A stretch of DNA of 64,000 nt from Sinomonas humi (GTDB lineage: Bacteria; Actinomycetota; Actinomycetes; Actinomycetales; Micrococcaceae), in contig NZ_JTDL01000016.1 of NCBI RefSeq assembly GCF_000802235.1, positions 1 to 64,000 on the forward strand, read 5' to 3'. Every line of letters starts with the position of its first letter. Position 1 is the first letter of the stretch. The notes beneath the pieces are model-generated. The model searched no databases, was not told where the DNA came from, and saw only the letters and a list, made by a program, of their open reading frames with translations. This document shows, piece by piece, positions 36,124-44,467 of this stretch. The position numbers and the translations under genes are program-made.

Positions 36124-37140
36124 CTAGCCCAAGAGAGCCGAGACGGCGCTGCCGAGGCGGATCCGTCCCACCGGACGCCCGCCGCCCATAACGGGCTCCA
36201 CGACGTTCTCGAGGACGCGTGCAACTTCGGGGATGTCGACGGCATCGGCGGCCGCCAGCATCGTGAGCCCGACGAGCGTGGTCGCGCGGACGTTGCCGTC
36301 GAGGACCTTGACGGCCGCCGTGGCACCCTGCGGGGTCGCGAGGACCAGGACGCCCTCGGCACCGATCTTCGCGAGGATGCCGAGCTCCTCCATGACCACG
36401 GTGTTCTCTCGCCCGCGCCCTTGAACCGCCCACGGGTAGTCGAGCATCGACGTTGCGATGGTGGCGGATCGCGCGTCCCCCGCCGCCCCGCGTGCACCCG
36501 GGGCCTTTGCGAGGCGCGAGAAGGCGCGGGCGAGGCCCGTGAGCGAAATGGCTGCGACGGGCGCTCCGCAGCCGTCGATCCCGAGATGCGCGATGCTTTC
36601 CTCGGTGTATTCCTCAATGGTCTCGCGCACCCGCTGCTGGAGTGGATGGTTCGGCTCGAGATAGCTCTTGCGGTCCCACCCGTTCACCGAGCACGCCCAC
36701 AGGAACGCGGCGTGCTTGCCCGAGCAGTTGAAGGCGAGGCGTCGGCGGCCGATCTCGGAGCGGACAAGCCACGCGCGCGCCTCCTCGTCCTTGGGCCAAT
36801 CAGGCGGGCAGAGGAGATCCGCTTCGCGGAGTCCGGCGGCCTTGAGCATCCCTTCGACTACATCCATGTGGTCGAGCGAGCCGACGTGCGAGGCACACGC
36901 GAGCGCCACCTGGGCACCCCGGAGCGGAACGCCGCTCCGCATGGACGCGAGTGCTTGGAGGGGCTTGAGGGCGGAGCGCGCAAAGACGGGTGTCGTGACG
37001 TCTCCCAGTGCGGTTACTACGGTGCCATCGCCGGCGAGCACGACGGCGGAACCGATGTGCCGGGACTCGACGAATCCGCTGCGCTCGATCACAGCGAGTT
37101 CCACGGCGTCGTCAGCCGTGAAGGTTGAATGGGAGGCCAT
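36124..37140 (-). CDS. L-asparaginase (class 3, Rhizobium-type family)
   Basis: The 338-residue enzyme hydrolyses asparagine to aspartate and ammonia. It belongs to the asparaginase II family unrelated to AnsA/AnsB. ARSALKPLQALA carries the Ser-x-x-Lys pair and LAFNCSGKHAAFLWAC has the second Ser-Gly-Lys pair with the zinc-coordinating cysteine pattern; GIDGCGAPVAAIS follows. The start MASHSTF is the one with a full N-terminal beta strand. It is divergent from purD (83 bp) and precedes the SCP2-like gene on the same strand. Confidence 0.88.
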   Translation of the reverse strand: MASHSTFTADDAVELAVIERSGFVESRHIGSAVVLAGDGTVVTALGDVTTPVFARSALKPLQALASMRSGVPLRGAQVALACASHVGSLDHMDVVEGMLKAAGLREADLLCPPDWPKDEEARAWLVRSEIGRRRLAFNCSGKHAAFLWACSVNGWDRKSYLEPNHPLQQRVRETIEEYTEESIAHLGIDGCGAPVAAISLTGLARAFSRLAKAPGARGAAGDARSATIATSMLDYPWAVQGRGRENTVVMEELGILAKIGAEGVLVLATPQGATAAVKVLDGNVRATTLVGLTMLAAADAVDIPEVARVLENVVEPVMGGGRPVGRIRLGSAVSALLG

Positions 37141-37223
37141 GTGCGAAGTCTATGCGGCGTAGAACGGCCGTCATGGGAGGGCTCGCTGTGCACCGGCTTC
37201 GGCACGCCCGATACCCTTGTCGG

Positions 37224-38522
37224 GTGAAGGTTCTCGTGATCGGCCCGGGCGGCCGCGAACACGCTCTTGTCCGTTCCCTCCTCGCCGATCCCGCTGTGAC
37301 TGAAGTCCATGCGGCGCCTGGCAACGCGGGCATCGCCCAGGTCGTTCCGACCCACTCGATCAACGCCAATGATCCTGCCGAGGTCACCGAGCTCGCCCGG
37401 AAGCTCGACGTCGACCTCGTCGTAGTCGGCCCCGAGGCGCCGCTCGCAGCGGGCGTCGCGGACGCGGTGCGTGAGGCCGGCATCCCGGTTTTCGGCCCGA
37501 GCAAGGCGGCTGCGCAGCTCGAGGCCTCCAAGGCGTTCGCGAAGCAGGTCATGGCCGAGGCCGGCGTGCCGACGGCGATGGCGCGCGTAGCGACGACGGT
37601 GGAGGAGGCCGCGGACGCCCTCGACGCGTTCGGTGCCCCGTACGTCGTCAAGGACGATGGGCTCGCGGCCGGCAAGGGAGTCGTCGTGACCGAGGACCGC
37701 GATGCCGCGCTTGCCCACGCCCAGGCTTGCTTCGATGCGGGCGGCTCAGTGGTCATCGAAGAGTTCCTCGACGGCCCCGAGGTCTCGCTCTTCGTCGTCA
37801 GCGACGGCCAGACGGTGATCCCGCTCTCCCCGGCCCAGGACTTCAAGCGCATCTTCGACAACGACGAGGGCCCCAACACCGGCGGCATGGGCGCGTACAC
37901 GCCGCTGGACTGGGCCCCCGAGGGCCTCGTGGACGAGGTCGTGCAGCGCATCGCCCAGCCGACCGTCGACGAAATGGCCAAGCGCGGCACCCCCTTCGTC
38001 GGCGTCCTCTACTGCGGCTTGGCACTCACCTCCCGCGGCACCCGCGTGATCGAGTTCAACGTCCGCTTCGGCGACCCGGAGACCCAAGCGGTCCTCGCGC
38101 GCCTCAAGACTCCGCTCGGCGGCATCCTGCTGGCCGCGGCGAAGGAGCAGCTCGCGGACGTGCAGGAGCTGCGCTGGTCGCAGGAGAGCGCGGTCGCCGT
38201 CGTCCTCGCGTCCGAGAACTATCCGGACAAGCCCCGCACCGGCGACCGCATCCGCGGGCTCAAGAAGGCGGGTGCGATCGAGGGCGTGCACGTCCTGCAC
38301 GCGGGAACGAGGGTCGACGACGAGGGGAACGTTGTGAGCGCGGGCGGCCGCGTGCTGGCGGTCGTCGCGCTTGGCGAGGACCTCCAGGAGGCGCGGGAGC
38401 ATGCCTACGAGGGCATCGGCCTCATCCGCCTCGACGGCGGCCAGTACCGCAAGGACATTGCGGCCAAGGCCGCGCGCGGCGAGATCAGGGTCCCCGAGCG
38501 GGCCGGGAAGGCAGGCGTGTGA
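37224..38522 (+). CDS. purD: Phosphoribosylamine-glycine ligase (GAR synthetase)
   Basis: The 432-residue ATP-grasp enzyme joins phosphoribosylamine with glycine, the second purine step. The N-terminus KVLVIGPGGREHALVRSL, DDGLAAGKGVVVTED (near 155), SLFVVSDGQTVIPLSPAQDFKRI and EFNVRFGDPETQAVL (near 280) are diagnostic. Translation begins at GTG with TACCCT six bases upstream and no ribosome-binding site, which suggests leaderless initiation. The stop overlaps the purC start by one base (TGATG). Confidence 0.96.
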   Translation: MKVLVIGPGGREHALVRSLLADPAVTEVHAAPGNAGIAQVVPTHSINANDPAEVTELARKLDVDLVVVGPEAPLAAGVADAVREAGIPVFGPSKAAAQLEASKAFAKQVMAEAGVPTAMARVATTVEEAADALDAFGAPYVVKDDGLAAGKGVVVTEDRDAALAHAQACFDAGGSVVIEEFLDGPEVSLFVVSDGQTVIPLSPAQDFKRIFDNDEGPNTGGMGAYTPLDWAPEGLVDEVVQRIAQPTVDEMAKRGTPFVGVLYCGLALTSRGTRVIEFNVRFGDPETQAVLARLKTPLGGILLAAAKEQLADVQELRWSQESAVAVVLASENYPDKPRTGDRIRGLKKAGAIEGVHVLHAGTRVDDEGNVVSAGGRVLAVVALGEDLQEAREHAYEGIGLIRLDGGQYRKDIAAKAARGEIRVPERAGKAGV

Positions 38523-39532
38523 TGAGCGAGCACGGCACACCCAGCAGTTCGGGCCCTGCAAGTAGTTCAGGCCCTGCAAGCAGTTCGGGCACCGTGGGCG
38601 GCGCGGGCGGGAAGCGCGGCTACGATACAGACGCCCCGCAGCTCGAGGGCTGGAAGCACATCTACTCGGGCAAGGTCCGCGACCTCTACGAGCCAGTCGA
38701 CGGGTCAGGCTTCTCGCATCCTGCAGATGTTGTTCTCGTCGTCGCGAGCGATCGGATCAGCGCCTACGACTACGTCCTCTCGAGCACGATCCCTGACAAG
38801 GGCCGGGTTCTGACCCAGCTGAGCCTCTGGTGGTTCGAGCAGCTCAACGTGCCGAATCATGTGGTCGGGTCAACGGCCGACGACGGCGTCCCCGCCGAAG
38901 TTGTCGGCCGCGCCATGGTCTGCCGGCGCCTTGAGATGTACCCGGTCGAGTGCATCGCCCGCGGGTACCTCACCGGCTCGGGGCTCGTGGAGTACCGCGA
39001 GCACGGGACGGTGTGCGAGATCCCGCTGCCGGGCGGCCTCGTCGACGGCTCACGGCTCCCGGAAGCGATCTTCACGCCGTCCGCGAAGGCCGAGGTCGGG
39101 GACCACGACGAGAACATCACCTACGAGGACGTCACCGGGATGGTGGGCGACGACGCGGCCGCCCGGCTGCGCGACCTCACGCTTGAGGTGTACCGCGAGG
39201 CGGAGCGGGTCGCGCGCGAGCGGGGCATCATCCTCGCGGACACGAAGGTCGAGTTCGGCTTGGACCCCGTCACCGGCGACATCACCCTCGGCGACGAGGT
39301 GCTCACGCCCGACTCGTCCCGGTTCTGGGACGCGGCCACGTGGGAGCCCGGGAAGGCCCAGCCGTCGTTCGACAAGCAGTTCGTCCGGGACTGGCTTACG
39401 TCGTCGGCCTCGGGTTGGGACCGCCACTCGGGCGAGGAGCCGCCCGCGCTGCCGGCCGACGTCGTCGAACGCACCCGCGAGCGGTACGTCGAGGCCTACG
39501 AGCGGCTCACCGGGCGTCGCTTCGACGTCTGA
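38522..39532 (+). CDS. purC: SAICAR synthase
   Basis: The 336-residue enzyme links aspartate to CAIR. After a Ser/Gly/Pro-rich 30-residue lead the domain begins at YSGKVRDLYEP; ASDRISAYDYVL, CRRLEMYPVECIARGYLTGSG and TLEVYREAERVARERGIILADTKVEFG are family blocks. The lead contains SSSGPASSSGPASSSGT, from a short duplicated DNA segment (CCCTGCAAGxAGTTC); most PurC proteins lack it. The ATG is the only start at the purD stop. Followed by a shared terminator. Confidence 0.95.
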   Translation: MSEHGTPSSSGPASSSGPASSSGTVGGAGGKRGYDTDAPQLEGWKHIYSGKVRDLYEPVDGSGFSHPADVVLVVASDRISAYDYVLSSTIPDKGRVLTQLSLWWFEQLNVPNHVVGSTADDGVPAEVVGRAMVCRRLEMYPVECIARGYLTGSGLVEYREHGTVCEIPLPGGLVDGSRLPEAIFTPSAKAEVGDHDENITYEDVTGMVGDDAAARLRDLTLEVYREAERVARERGIILADTKVEFGLDPVTGDITLGDEVLTPDSSRFWDAATWEPGKAQPSFDKQFVRDWLTSSASGWDRHSGEEPPALPADVVERTRERYVEAYERLTGRRFDV

Positions 39533-39546
39533 TCGCGGCAAATGAC

Positions 39547-39576
39547 GTGGCGGGCGCCCTTTGGGGCCCCCGCCAC
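39547..39576. terminator. Bidirectional terminator between purC and the regulator
   Basis: GTGGCGGG and CCCGCCAC form the base with GCGCC and GGGGC pairing above, around CTTT. It is between convergent purC and the TPR regulator. Confidence 0.75.
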
Positions 39577-39592
39577 AATGCTCTGACCGTCT

Positions 39593-40843
39593 CTAGTCGC
39601 CGGCCCGCTGCTGCGCGAGCCGGATCTCGAGGATTGCGTCCATGGTCTGCTGGACCTTCTCCGAGGCTCCCGCGTAACTGAACTGTTCGCGGGCGTCCTT
39701 CAGCAGTTCGAGCGCCTCGTCATTGCGGCCGAGCGCCTTGAGCGCCCGCCCGTAGAGGAGCGCGACCTCGCCTGCCGTGTGCCGCCCCAGGGCCGTCTTC
39801 TCGGAGTGGATCTCCTTGAGCCGCTCGATGGCCTCGGGAATCTGGCCGTTGAGGTAGAGCCAACGGGCTCGGATGAAGGCGACCTCGAGCTGCTCGGGCC
39901 TCGATCCGCCCACGATCGAGAGGGCGAGCTCGGCACGTTCGATGGCGGCGAGGGTCTCGGGCTCGACGATCCCGCCCGAGAGACGGACAGCGGCCGAGGC
40001 TTTGTTGAACCGGGCCCAGAGCTCGATGTCGTTGGCGGGGGAGAGCAGCTTCGCGGCGCGCTCGTGGTGCTTGACGCCCTCCTCGTAGTCCGCACGCATG
40101 AACGCGACGTTGCCGATCACCCACTCGACCTCGCCCGAGAGCTGCCCCATGGACTCCTCGTCAACGAGGGTGCCGAGGATTCGGCAGTAGTCCCACGCCT
40201 CGTCGAGGCGACCGCTCTCGGCCAGCGCCCCGATGAGGGCGCGCAGCGCTCCGATGTAGATCGTGGAGCCGGCCGGAAGCTGGGCACCGAGGCGTACCGC
40301 CTCGCGGGCGTGTTCGACGGCGGTGCCAAGCTGGCCGAGGCCGTGGGACACCGCTGCGAGCATCTGGTGTGCGCGCACCGCGAGGCCGTCCGACTCCGCG
40401 ATGATGGGGTGCTCGAGGAGGTGCTGGACGATCCGCTGGCACTCGGCGAGCTGGCCCTGCTTCATGAGGCACTCGGCCTGCATGTAGGTCATGTTCCACC
40501 ACGCGCTGTTGTTCTTCGCCTCGAGGGCGAACTGTGCGGCGGTTGCGGCGTGGCTCGCCGCCTGCGCGTAGTCGCGCATGTCCCAGGCCTGCCGGGCGTA
40601 GAGGCCCGCCAGGACATACTCGGCGTCGTTGGCCGTGACGGGCTGGCTCCAGGCCTCCAGTGCCTTCGGAGCGAGCTCGAGCCGGCGCGCGAGCTCTTGG
40701 ATTACCTCGGGGGTGGGCTCACGGCGCCCTGTTTCGAGGAGGGAGATGTAGCTCGGCGAGTACAGGTCCTTCCCGAGCTCTGCCTGCGTCAGCCCACGCT
40801 CGAGGCGCTCGGCTCGCAACTTTTCGCCGAATCCGCTACCCAC
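39593..40843 (-). CDS. Helix-turn-helix regulator with TPR domain (RRNPP-like)
   Basis: The 416-residue protein starts with a Cro/CI-type helix-turn-helix (GEKLRAERLERGLTQAELGKD and SYISLLETGRREPTPEVIQE, residues about 5-58) and then about 340 residues of paired helices with TPR features, such as ALEAWSQPVTANDAEYVLAG, AAQFALEAKNNSAWWN, AVEHAREAVRLGAQ, YCRILGTLVDEES, AIERLKEIHSEK and ALLYGRALKALGRNDEALELL. This design matches the peptide-sensing RRNPP group (Rgg, PlcR, NprR types). GTG at 40843 is favoured by GAGGAGGAAG upstream. It is divergent from the repeat-peptide gene with 155 bp between starts, so the peptide is its plausible ligand; this is not proven. Confidence 0.85.
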   Translation of the reverse strand: MGSGFGEKLRAERLERGLTQAELGKDLYSPSYISLLETGRREPTPEVIQELARRLELAPKALEAWSQPVTANDAEYVLAGLYARQAWDMRDYAQAASHAATAAQFALEAKNNSAWWNMTYMQAECLMKQGQLAECQRIVQHLLEHPIIAESDGLAVRAHQMLAAVSHGLGQLGTAVEHAREAVRLGAQLPAGSTIYIGALRALIGALAESGRLDEAWDYCRILGTLVDEESMGQLSGEVEWVIGNVAFMRADYEEGVKHHERAAKLLSPANDIELWARFNKASAAVRLSGGIVEPETLAAIERAELALSIVGGSRPEQLEVAFIRARWLYLNGQIPEAIERLKEIHSEKTALGRHTAGEVALLYGRALKALGRNDEALELLKDAREQFSYAGASEKVQQTMDAILEIRLAQQRAGD

Positions 40844-40904
40844 AACTTCCTCCTCGACTGGCCCCCCACCCAGTGGCTTGGGGGTAAGGCGATAGACTAG
40901 CGGC

Positions 40905-40943
40905 TTGACACCTGCTGTGGATGTTATTTTACTTGGGGTGTCA
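40905..40943. promoter_or_regulatory. Inverted repeat in divergent regulator/peptide promoter
   Basis: TTGACACC at 40905-40912 and its exact complement GGTGTCAA at 40936-40943 are separated by 23 bases. On each strand the TTGACA can act as a -35. This symmetry midway between divergent genes is what an operator for a dimeric regulator would look like. Confidence 0.6.
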
Positions 40944-40998
40944 ATCACGACAAAGCACGCTCTGCCCGATTGCACCCGCTACAACATAAGGACACGAC

Positions 40999-41259
40999 AT
41001 GCTCAAGAAGCTGACTGCGTCACTCGCCCTCATCGGCGCGCTGGCAGTTGGAGGCGTTTCTGTTGCCCCGACCGCCATCGGCAACTGGCCCGACCCCATG
41101 AAGACCACCGCGATCGGCAACTGGCCCGATCCTATGAAGGCCACGGCCATTGGCAACTGGCCCGATCCCATGAAGGCCACGGCCATTGGCAACTGGCCTG
41201 ACCCCATGAAGGCCACCGCGATCGGCAACTGGCCCGACCCGATGAAGTCGACCTTCTGA
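40999..41259 (+). CDS. Secreted precursor with five 12-residue peptide repeats
   Basis: The 86-residue product has a Sec-type signal: MLKKLTASLALIGALAVGG (residues 1-19), a likely cleavage after VSVA at residue 23, then five tandem 12-residue repeats (residues 24-83) each ending TAIGNWPDPMK, and a closing STF. Only the first two residues of each repeat vary (PT, TT, AT, AT, AT). Codons vary between repeats while the residues do not, so the peptide is under selection. Cutting after Met-Lys would release identical short peptides. AAGGA lies six bases before the ATG. No homologue comes to mind, and a peptide pheromone role is inferred from design and from the adjacent TPR regulator. Confidence 0.85.
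   Translation: MLKKLTASLALIGALAVGGVSVAPTAIGNWPDPMKTTAIGNWPDPMKATAIGNWPDPMKATAIGNWPDPMKATAIGNWPDPMKSTF
41068..41247 (+). repeat. Five 36-bp coding repeats of the peptide precursor
   Basis: Five in-frame units of 36 bp encode 12-residue repeats. They differ at third codon positions (for example GCC ATC, GCG ATC, GCC ATT; GAC CCC, GAT CCT, GAC CCG) without changing the core residues, so recent identical duplication does not explain their likeness. Confidence 0.9.
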
Positions 41260-41333
41260 TTCGACTTCGGTGAGGGCCACCCGCCCTCATTCATGATCCG
41301 CTGTTGATCTAGCGGGTCCAGAGAAGTGCCAGG

Positions 41334-41368
41334 AAAGCCCCGCTTGTCTACCGACAGGCGGGGCTTTT
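41334..41368. terminator. Terminator between peptide gene and phosphoesterase
   Basis: AAAGCCCCGC and GCGGGGCTTTT form the stem with TGTC and GACA pairing above a TACC loop; both strands have a T run. It can end the plus-strand peptide transcript and the convergent phosphoesterase transcript. Confidence 0.85.
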
Positions 41369-41428
41369 CCCGTCTCACGCTCCGTCAAATTCGCGCGCCA
41401 TCCCTTGACAAATGTGTCAAACGCTTGC

Positions 41429-42238
41429 TTACGTTTGCCGCTCCTGCTGGGTTCGCCCGTTCCTCTGCCCGGGGATTTGGACGAACTGTTCGACGCTGAG
41501 AGTCTTCGTGTCGAGGACGACCGAGTTGCCCAGACGACGCTGCATATCGAGAACCTGGAGGAGGGTCTCGCTTCCGGGGACGTGAACCGTGAGGCGTTGG
41601 TGCCAGTGGCCCGAGAACATCTGGGCCGGCCGGGTGGCTTCGACTGCAGCCTGTACGAGCTGCCGGTTGCGATTGACTGCGGCTGCAGTCTCTGGACGAA
41701 GGCGGAGCAGGCCCGGCAGTTCGACGCTCGAGGGCACCTCGTGGGTGAGCAGGACGTCCAATCGCCCGTCACCGAGGCGGCGGACGTCGTCGGCTGTGAG
41801 CTCTTCCTCCGGCCACCAGTCAACGTGGTGGCGCCGCTGCCGGCGGTCAACAGAGTAAGCCCCTCCCAGCGCGCCGAATCGCCTCCGGCCCAGACGGAAG
41901 CGCGTGCCTCGGGGAAGGTACGTGAGCCCCATCATCTCGGCGCGCCCGCCACGGCGTCGCGGCAGCTGCGCGAGGAATTCATGGTTGTCATTGTTCCCGT
42001 CGATGAACATGAACCGTATGTTCGCGTCGCGGACTGCCTCTGAGAGGGAGCGAGTGAAGCCGTAAGCGTTCCCGAAACGATTCGTGCGGCTCGGGAGCTC
42101 GGGGTAGTCGGAGGGCCAGAAGACACCCAGATCGCCCAGATGGATGAGGTGCCGCAATCCCTGCTGCCGCGCGGCCTTGATGGTCTCGACCGCCCAGTGG
42201 GCGTCCCGATGCCAGTCTCCAGCGATCAGAATCTTCAT
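41429..42238 (-). CDS. Calcineurin-like metallophosphoesterase
   Basis: The 269-residue protein has the metal-binding motifs of the superfamily in order: GDWHRDAHW (near 7), HLGDLGVF (near 35), DGNNDNHEF (near 80), LTHEVP (near 165) and SGHWHQRL (near 215). The specific phosphoester is unknown. The ATG at 42238 follows CAGGAGGGCACC and starts immediately before the first motif. It stands alone and reads towards the peptide gene's terminator. Confidence 0.88.
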   Translation of the reverse strand: MKILIAGDWHRDAHWAVETIKAARQQGLRHLIHLGDLGVFWPSDYPELPSRTNRFGNAYGFTRSLSEAVRDANIRFMFIDGNNDNHEFLAQLPRRRGGRAEMMGLTYLPRGTRFRLGRRRFGALGGAYSVDRRQRRHHVDWWPEEELTADDVRRLGDGRLDVLLTHEVPSSVELPGLLRLRPETAAAVNRNRQLVQAAVEATRPAQMFSGHWHQRLTVHVPGSETLLQVLDMQRRLGNSVVLDTKTLSVEQFVQIPGQRNGRTQQERQT

Positions 42239-42355
42239 GGTGCCCTCCTGACCCGTCGTCCTCGATTCTTCCATGGACATCGATCGCGGCGCTCCGCCGC
42301 CCATTCAGATGTGGACAACCCCAGACTTGGACAGCGCGAGAAGTGGCATCGGCCG

Positions 42356-42389
42356 GCGATAGCCCAGACAACGCGATAGCCCAGACAAC
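42356..42389. repeat. 17-bp tandem duplication downstream of the tRNA
   Basis: GCGATAGCCCAGACAAC occurs twice head to tail without a spacer, adjacent to the tRNA terminator. Short duplications near tRNA genes can be integration scars, but nothing else here suggests an integrated element. Confidence 0.8.
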
Positions 42390-42424
42390 AAGAAAGGCGC
42401 CGATTTCTCGGCGCCATTCTTGTT
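42387..42424 (-). terminator. Terminator of the tRNA-Pro gene
   Basis: AACAAGAA and TTCTTGTT form the outer stem and GGCGCCGA and TCGGCGCC the inner stem, beginning nine bases past the tRNA 3' end. With a T-rich flank it is a strong intrinsic terminator. Confidence 0.85.
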
Positions 42425-42432
42425 CACTCTGG

Positions 42433-42506
<74 letters not shown>

Positions 42507-42616
42507 ATCGCTGCCGGCTCCCCTTAGCGGGCTCCCCGAGCAACTCATACAGAATACCCGATCAGGCTCCCGCACGTGAAATCGTCGGGTGGCTCACGGC
42601 GGAATCCGAGGAGCCG

Positions 42617-44467
42617 TCACACGAGCGAATCGCGCCACGCTCCGTGGAGAGCGGCGAAGCGGCCACCACCGCGGATGAGTTCCTCGGGAGTGCCGTCCTC
42701 GACGATACGGCCGCCGTCCACGACGAGCACGCGATCGGCGATCTCGACCGTCGAGAGGCGGTGGGCGATGATGATCGCCGTCCGGCCCCTGCGCGCGAGC
42801 AGGTTGGAGAGGCCGGCCTGCACGAGGCGCTCGGAGGGGATGTCCAGCGACGAGGTCGCCTCGTCGAGGATGAGCACTGCTGGCGCGGCCAGGAACGCCC
42901 GAGCGAACGAGATGAGCTGGCGCTGGCCAGCAGAGACGCGTCCGCCGCGCTTGTTGACGTCCGTGTCATAGCCGTCCGGCAACGCCGAGATGAACTCATG
43001 CGCGCCCACCGCCTTGGCGGCGGCCTCGATTTCGTCGCGGGTCGCCGTCGGACGTCCCAAGGCGATGTTCTCCGCAACGGAGCCGCTGAAGAGGAAGGCC
43101 TCCTGGGTGACCATGACGACGGCGCGGCGCAGGTCCGGCGTCGAAAGGCGCCGGAGATCGACGCCGTCGAGGGTCAGTGCGCCCGAGGAGACGTCGTAGA
43201 AGCGCGCCACGAGCTTTGCGAGCGTCGACTTCCCCGCCCCGGTCGCGCCGACGAGCGCGACGGTCTGGCCGGCTGGGATCTCGAGGCTGAACTCGGGCAG
43301 CACGAGGGGACCGTCGCCGTAGCGGAACTCGACGTGGTCGAAGCGGATGCTGCCGCGTGGCTCGGGGAGCGGCTCGGGGTCCTTCGGCGGGACGACGGTC
43401 GGGACCTCCTCGAGCAGGCCGGACACCTTCTCGAGGGCAGCCTGGGCGCTCTGGAAGGAGTTGTAGAACATGGCCATGTCGGCGATCGGCTGGTAGAAGC
43501 GCTTGACCGAGAGCACGAGGGCGAGGAGGACGCCGACGGCGAGGGCGCCGTTGAGCACGCGAAGGCCGGCCACGAGGAGCACGACGGAGACCGTGATGTT
43601 GCCAATGAGGACGAGGCCGGGCTGCAGGATGCCGTTGAGCTGGATCGACCGGGCGGTGACCTTGCGGTAGTCCTCCGTGAGGGCGCCGAACTCCTCGTTG
43701 TTCTCCGGCTCCTTGCGGAACGCCTTCACCGCGCGGATGCCGGTCATGGTCTCGACGAAGTGCACGATGAGCCGAGCTGATGCCACTCGGGAGGCGCGGT
43801 AGGCGATCTGTGAACGGATCTGGTACCAGCGCGCGAGCGCAAACATCGGAACCGCTGCCGCGAGCATGATGAGCCCCGACGTCCAGTCGAGGAGGAACAC
43901 CGTACTTGCCGTGAACACCATGAACAGGATGCCCGAGACGAGGGAGCTCACACCCGAATCGAGGAGGTCGCGCAAGGCCTCGAGGTCCGAGGTCTGGCGG
44001 CTGATGATGCGTCCTGAAGTGTAGTGCTCGTGGAAGTCGAGGCTTAGCCGCTGCGTGTGGCGGAACACGCGGACGCGCAGGTCGAGGAGCATCGTCTGGC
44101 TCAGCTTCGCGGTTGACGTCACGTACCCGGCGGTAAGGCCCGCCGTCGTCAGAGCCGCGGCGAGGTACGCGGCACCGGCGAACCACGTCATGAGCGAGCG
44201 CCCATGAATGAGCGCTGGCAGCGCGTTGTCGATGCCGAACGCGATGATCGCAGGTCCCGCGGCCTTGGTCGCCTGCGACACCACGACCATGCCGAGCGTC
44301 GCCCAGAAGCGCACTCGCACGGGGTAGATGAGTTCGCGCAGGAGGCGGAGCGAGCGGCGGCGGACGGCCCTCGAGTCCTCGCGGGTGAGGTCGACGGCGT
44401 CCTCCGCGTGATCCTGCCCGGCCCCTGCCCGCTGCATGGCCGGGGCGGTGCGGGGAGCGGGGCTCAT
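42617..44467 (-). CDS. ABC exporter half-transporter (catalytic half)
   Basis: The 616-residue protein has an ABC transmembrane domain (residues about 40-330, six helices) and a nucleotide-binding domain (about 360-600) with Walker [14 protein letters not shown], Walker [12 protein letters not shown] with catalytic Glu, the H-switch [10 protein letters not shown], and a degenerate signature VSAGQRQ in place of LSGGQ. It overlaps its partner by four bases. In such heterodimers one ATP site is consensus and the other degenerate, as in TmrAB or BmrCD. The substrate (drug, lipid or peptide) is unknown. Confidence 0.92.
   Translation of the reverse strand: MSPAPRTAPAMQRAGAGQDHAEDAVDLTREDSRAVRRRSLRLLRELIYPVRVRFWATLGMVVVSQATKAAGPAIIAFGIDNALPALIHGRSLMTWFAGAAYLAAALTTAGLTAGYVTSTAKLSQTMLLDLRVRVFRHTQRLSLDFHEHYTSGRIISRQTSDLEALRDLLDSGVSSLVSGILFMVFTASTVFLLDWTSGLIMLAAAVPMFALARWYQIRSQIAYRASRVASARLIVHFVETMTGIRAVKAFRKEPENNEEFGALTEDYRKVTARSIQLNGILQPGLVLIGNITVSVVLLVAGLRVLNGALAVGVLLALVLSVKRFYQPIADMAMFYNSFQSAQAALEKVSGLLEEVPTVVPPKDPEPLPEPRGSIRFDHVEFRYGDGPLVLPEFSLEIPAGQTVALVGATGAGKSTLAKLVARFYDVSSGALTLDGVDLRRLSTPDLRRAVVMVTQEAFLFSGSVAENIALGRPTATRDEIEAAAKAVGAHEFISALPDGYDTDVNKRGGRVSAGQRQLISFARAFLAAPAVLILDEATSSLDIPSERLVQAGLSNLLARRGRTAIIIAHRLSTVEIADRVLVVDGGRIVEDGTPEELIRGGGRFAALHGAWRDSLV

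Noticed and set aside
40941-41378. A minus-strand frame with repeated MGSGQLPMAVAF over the peptide gene
   Set aside because: It is the antisense reading of the five repeats. The plus-strand frame has a signal peptide, ribosome-binding site and synonymous variation; this one has none.
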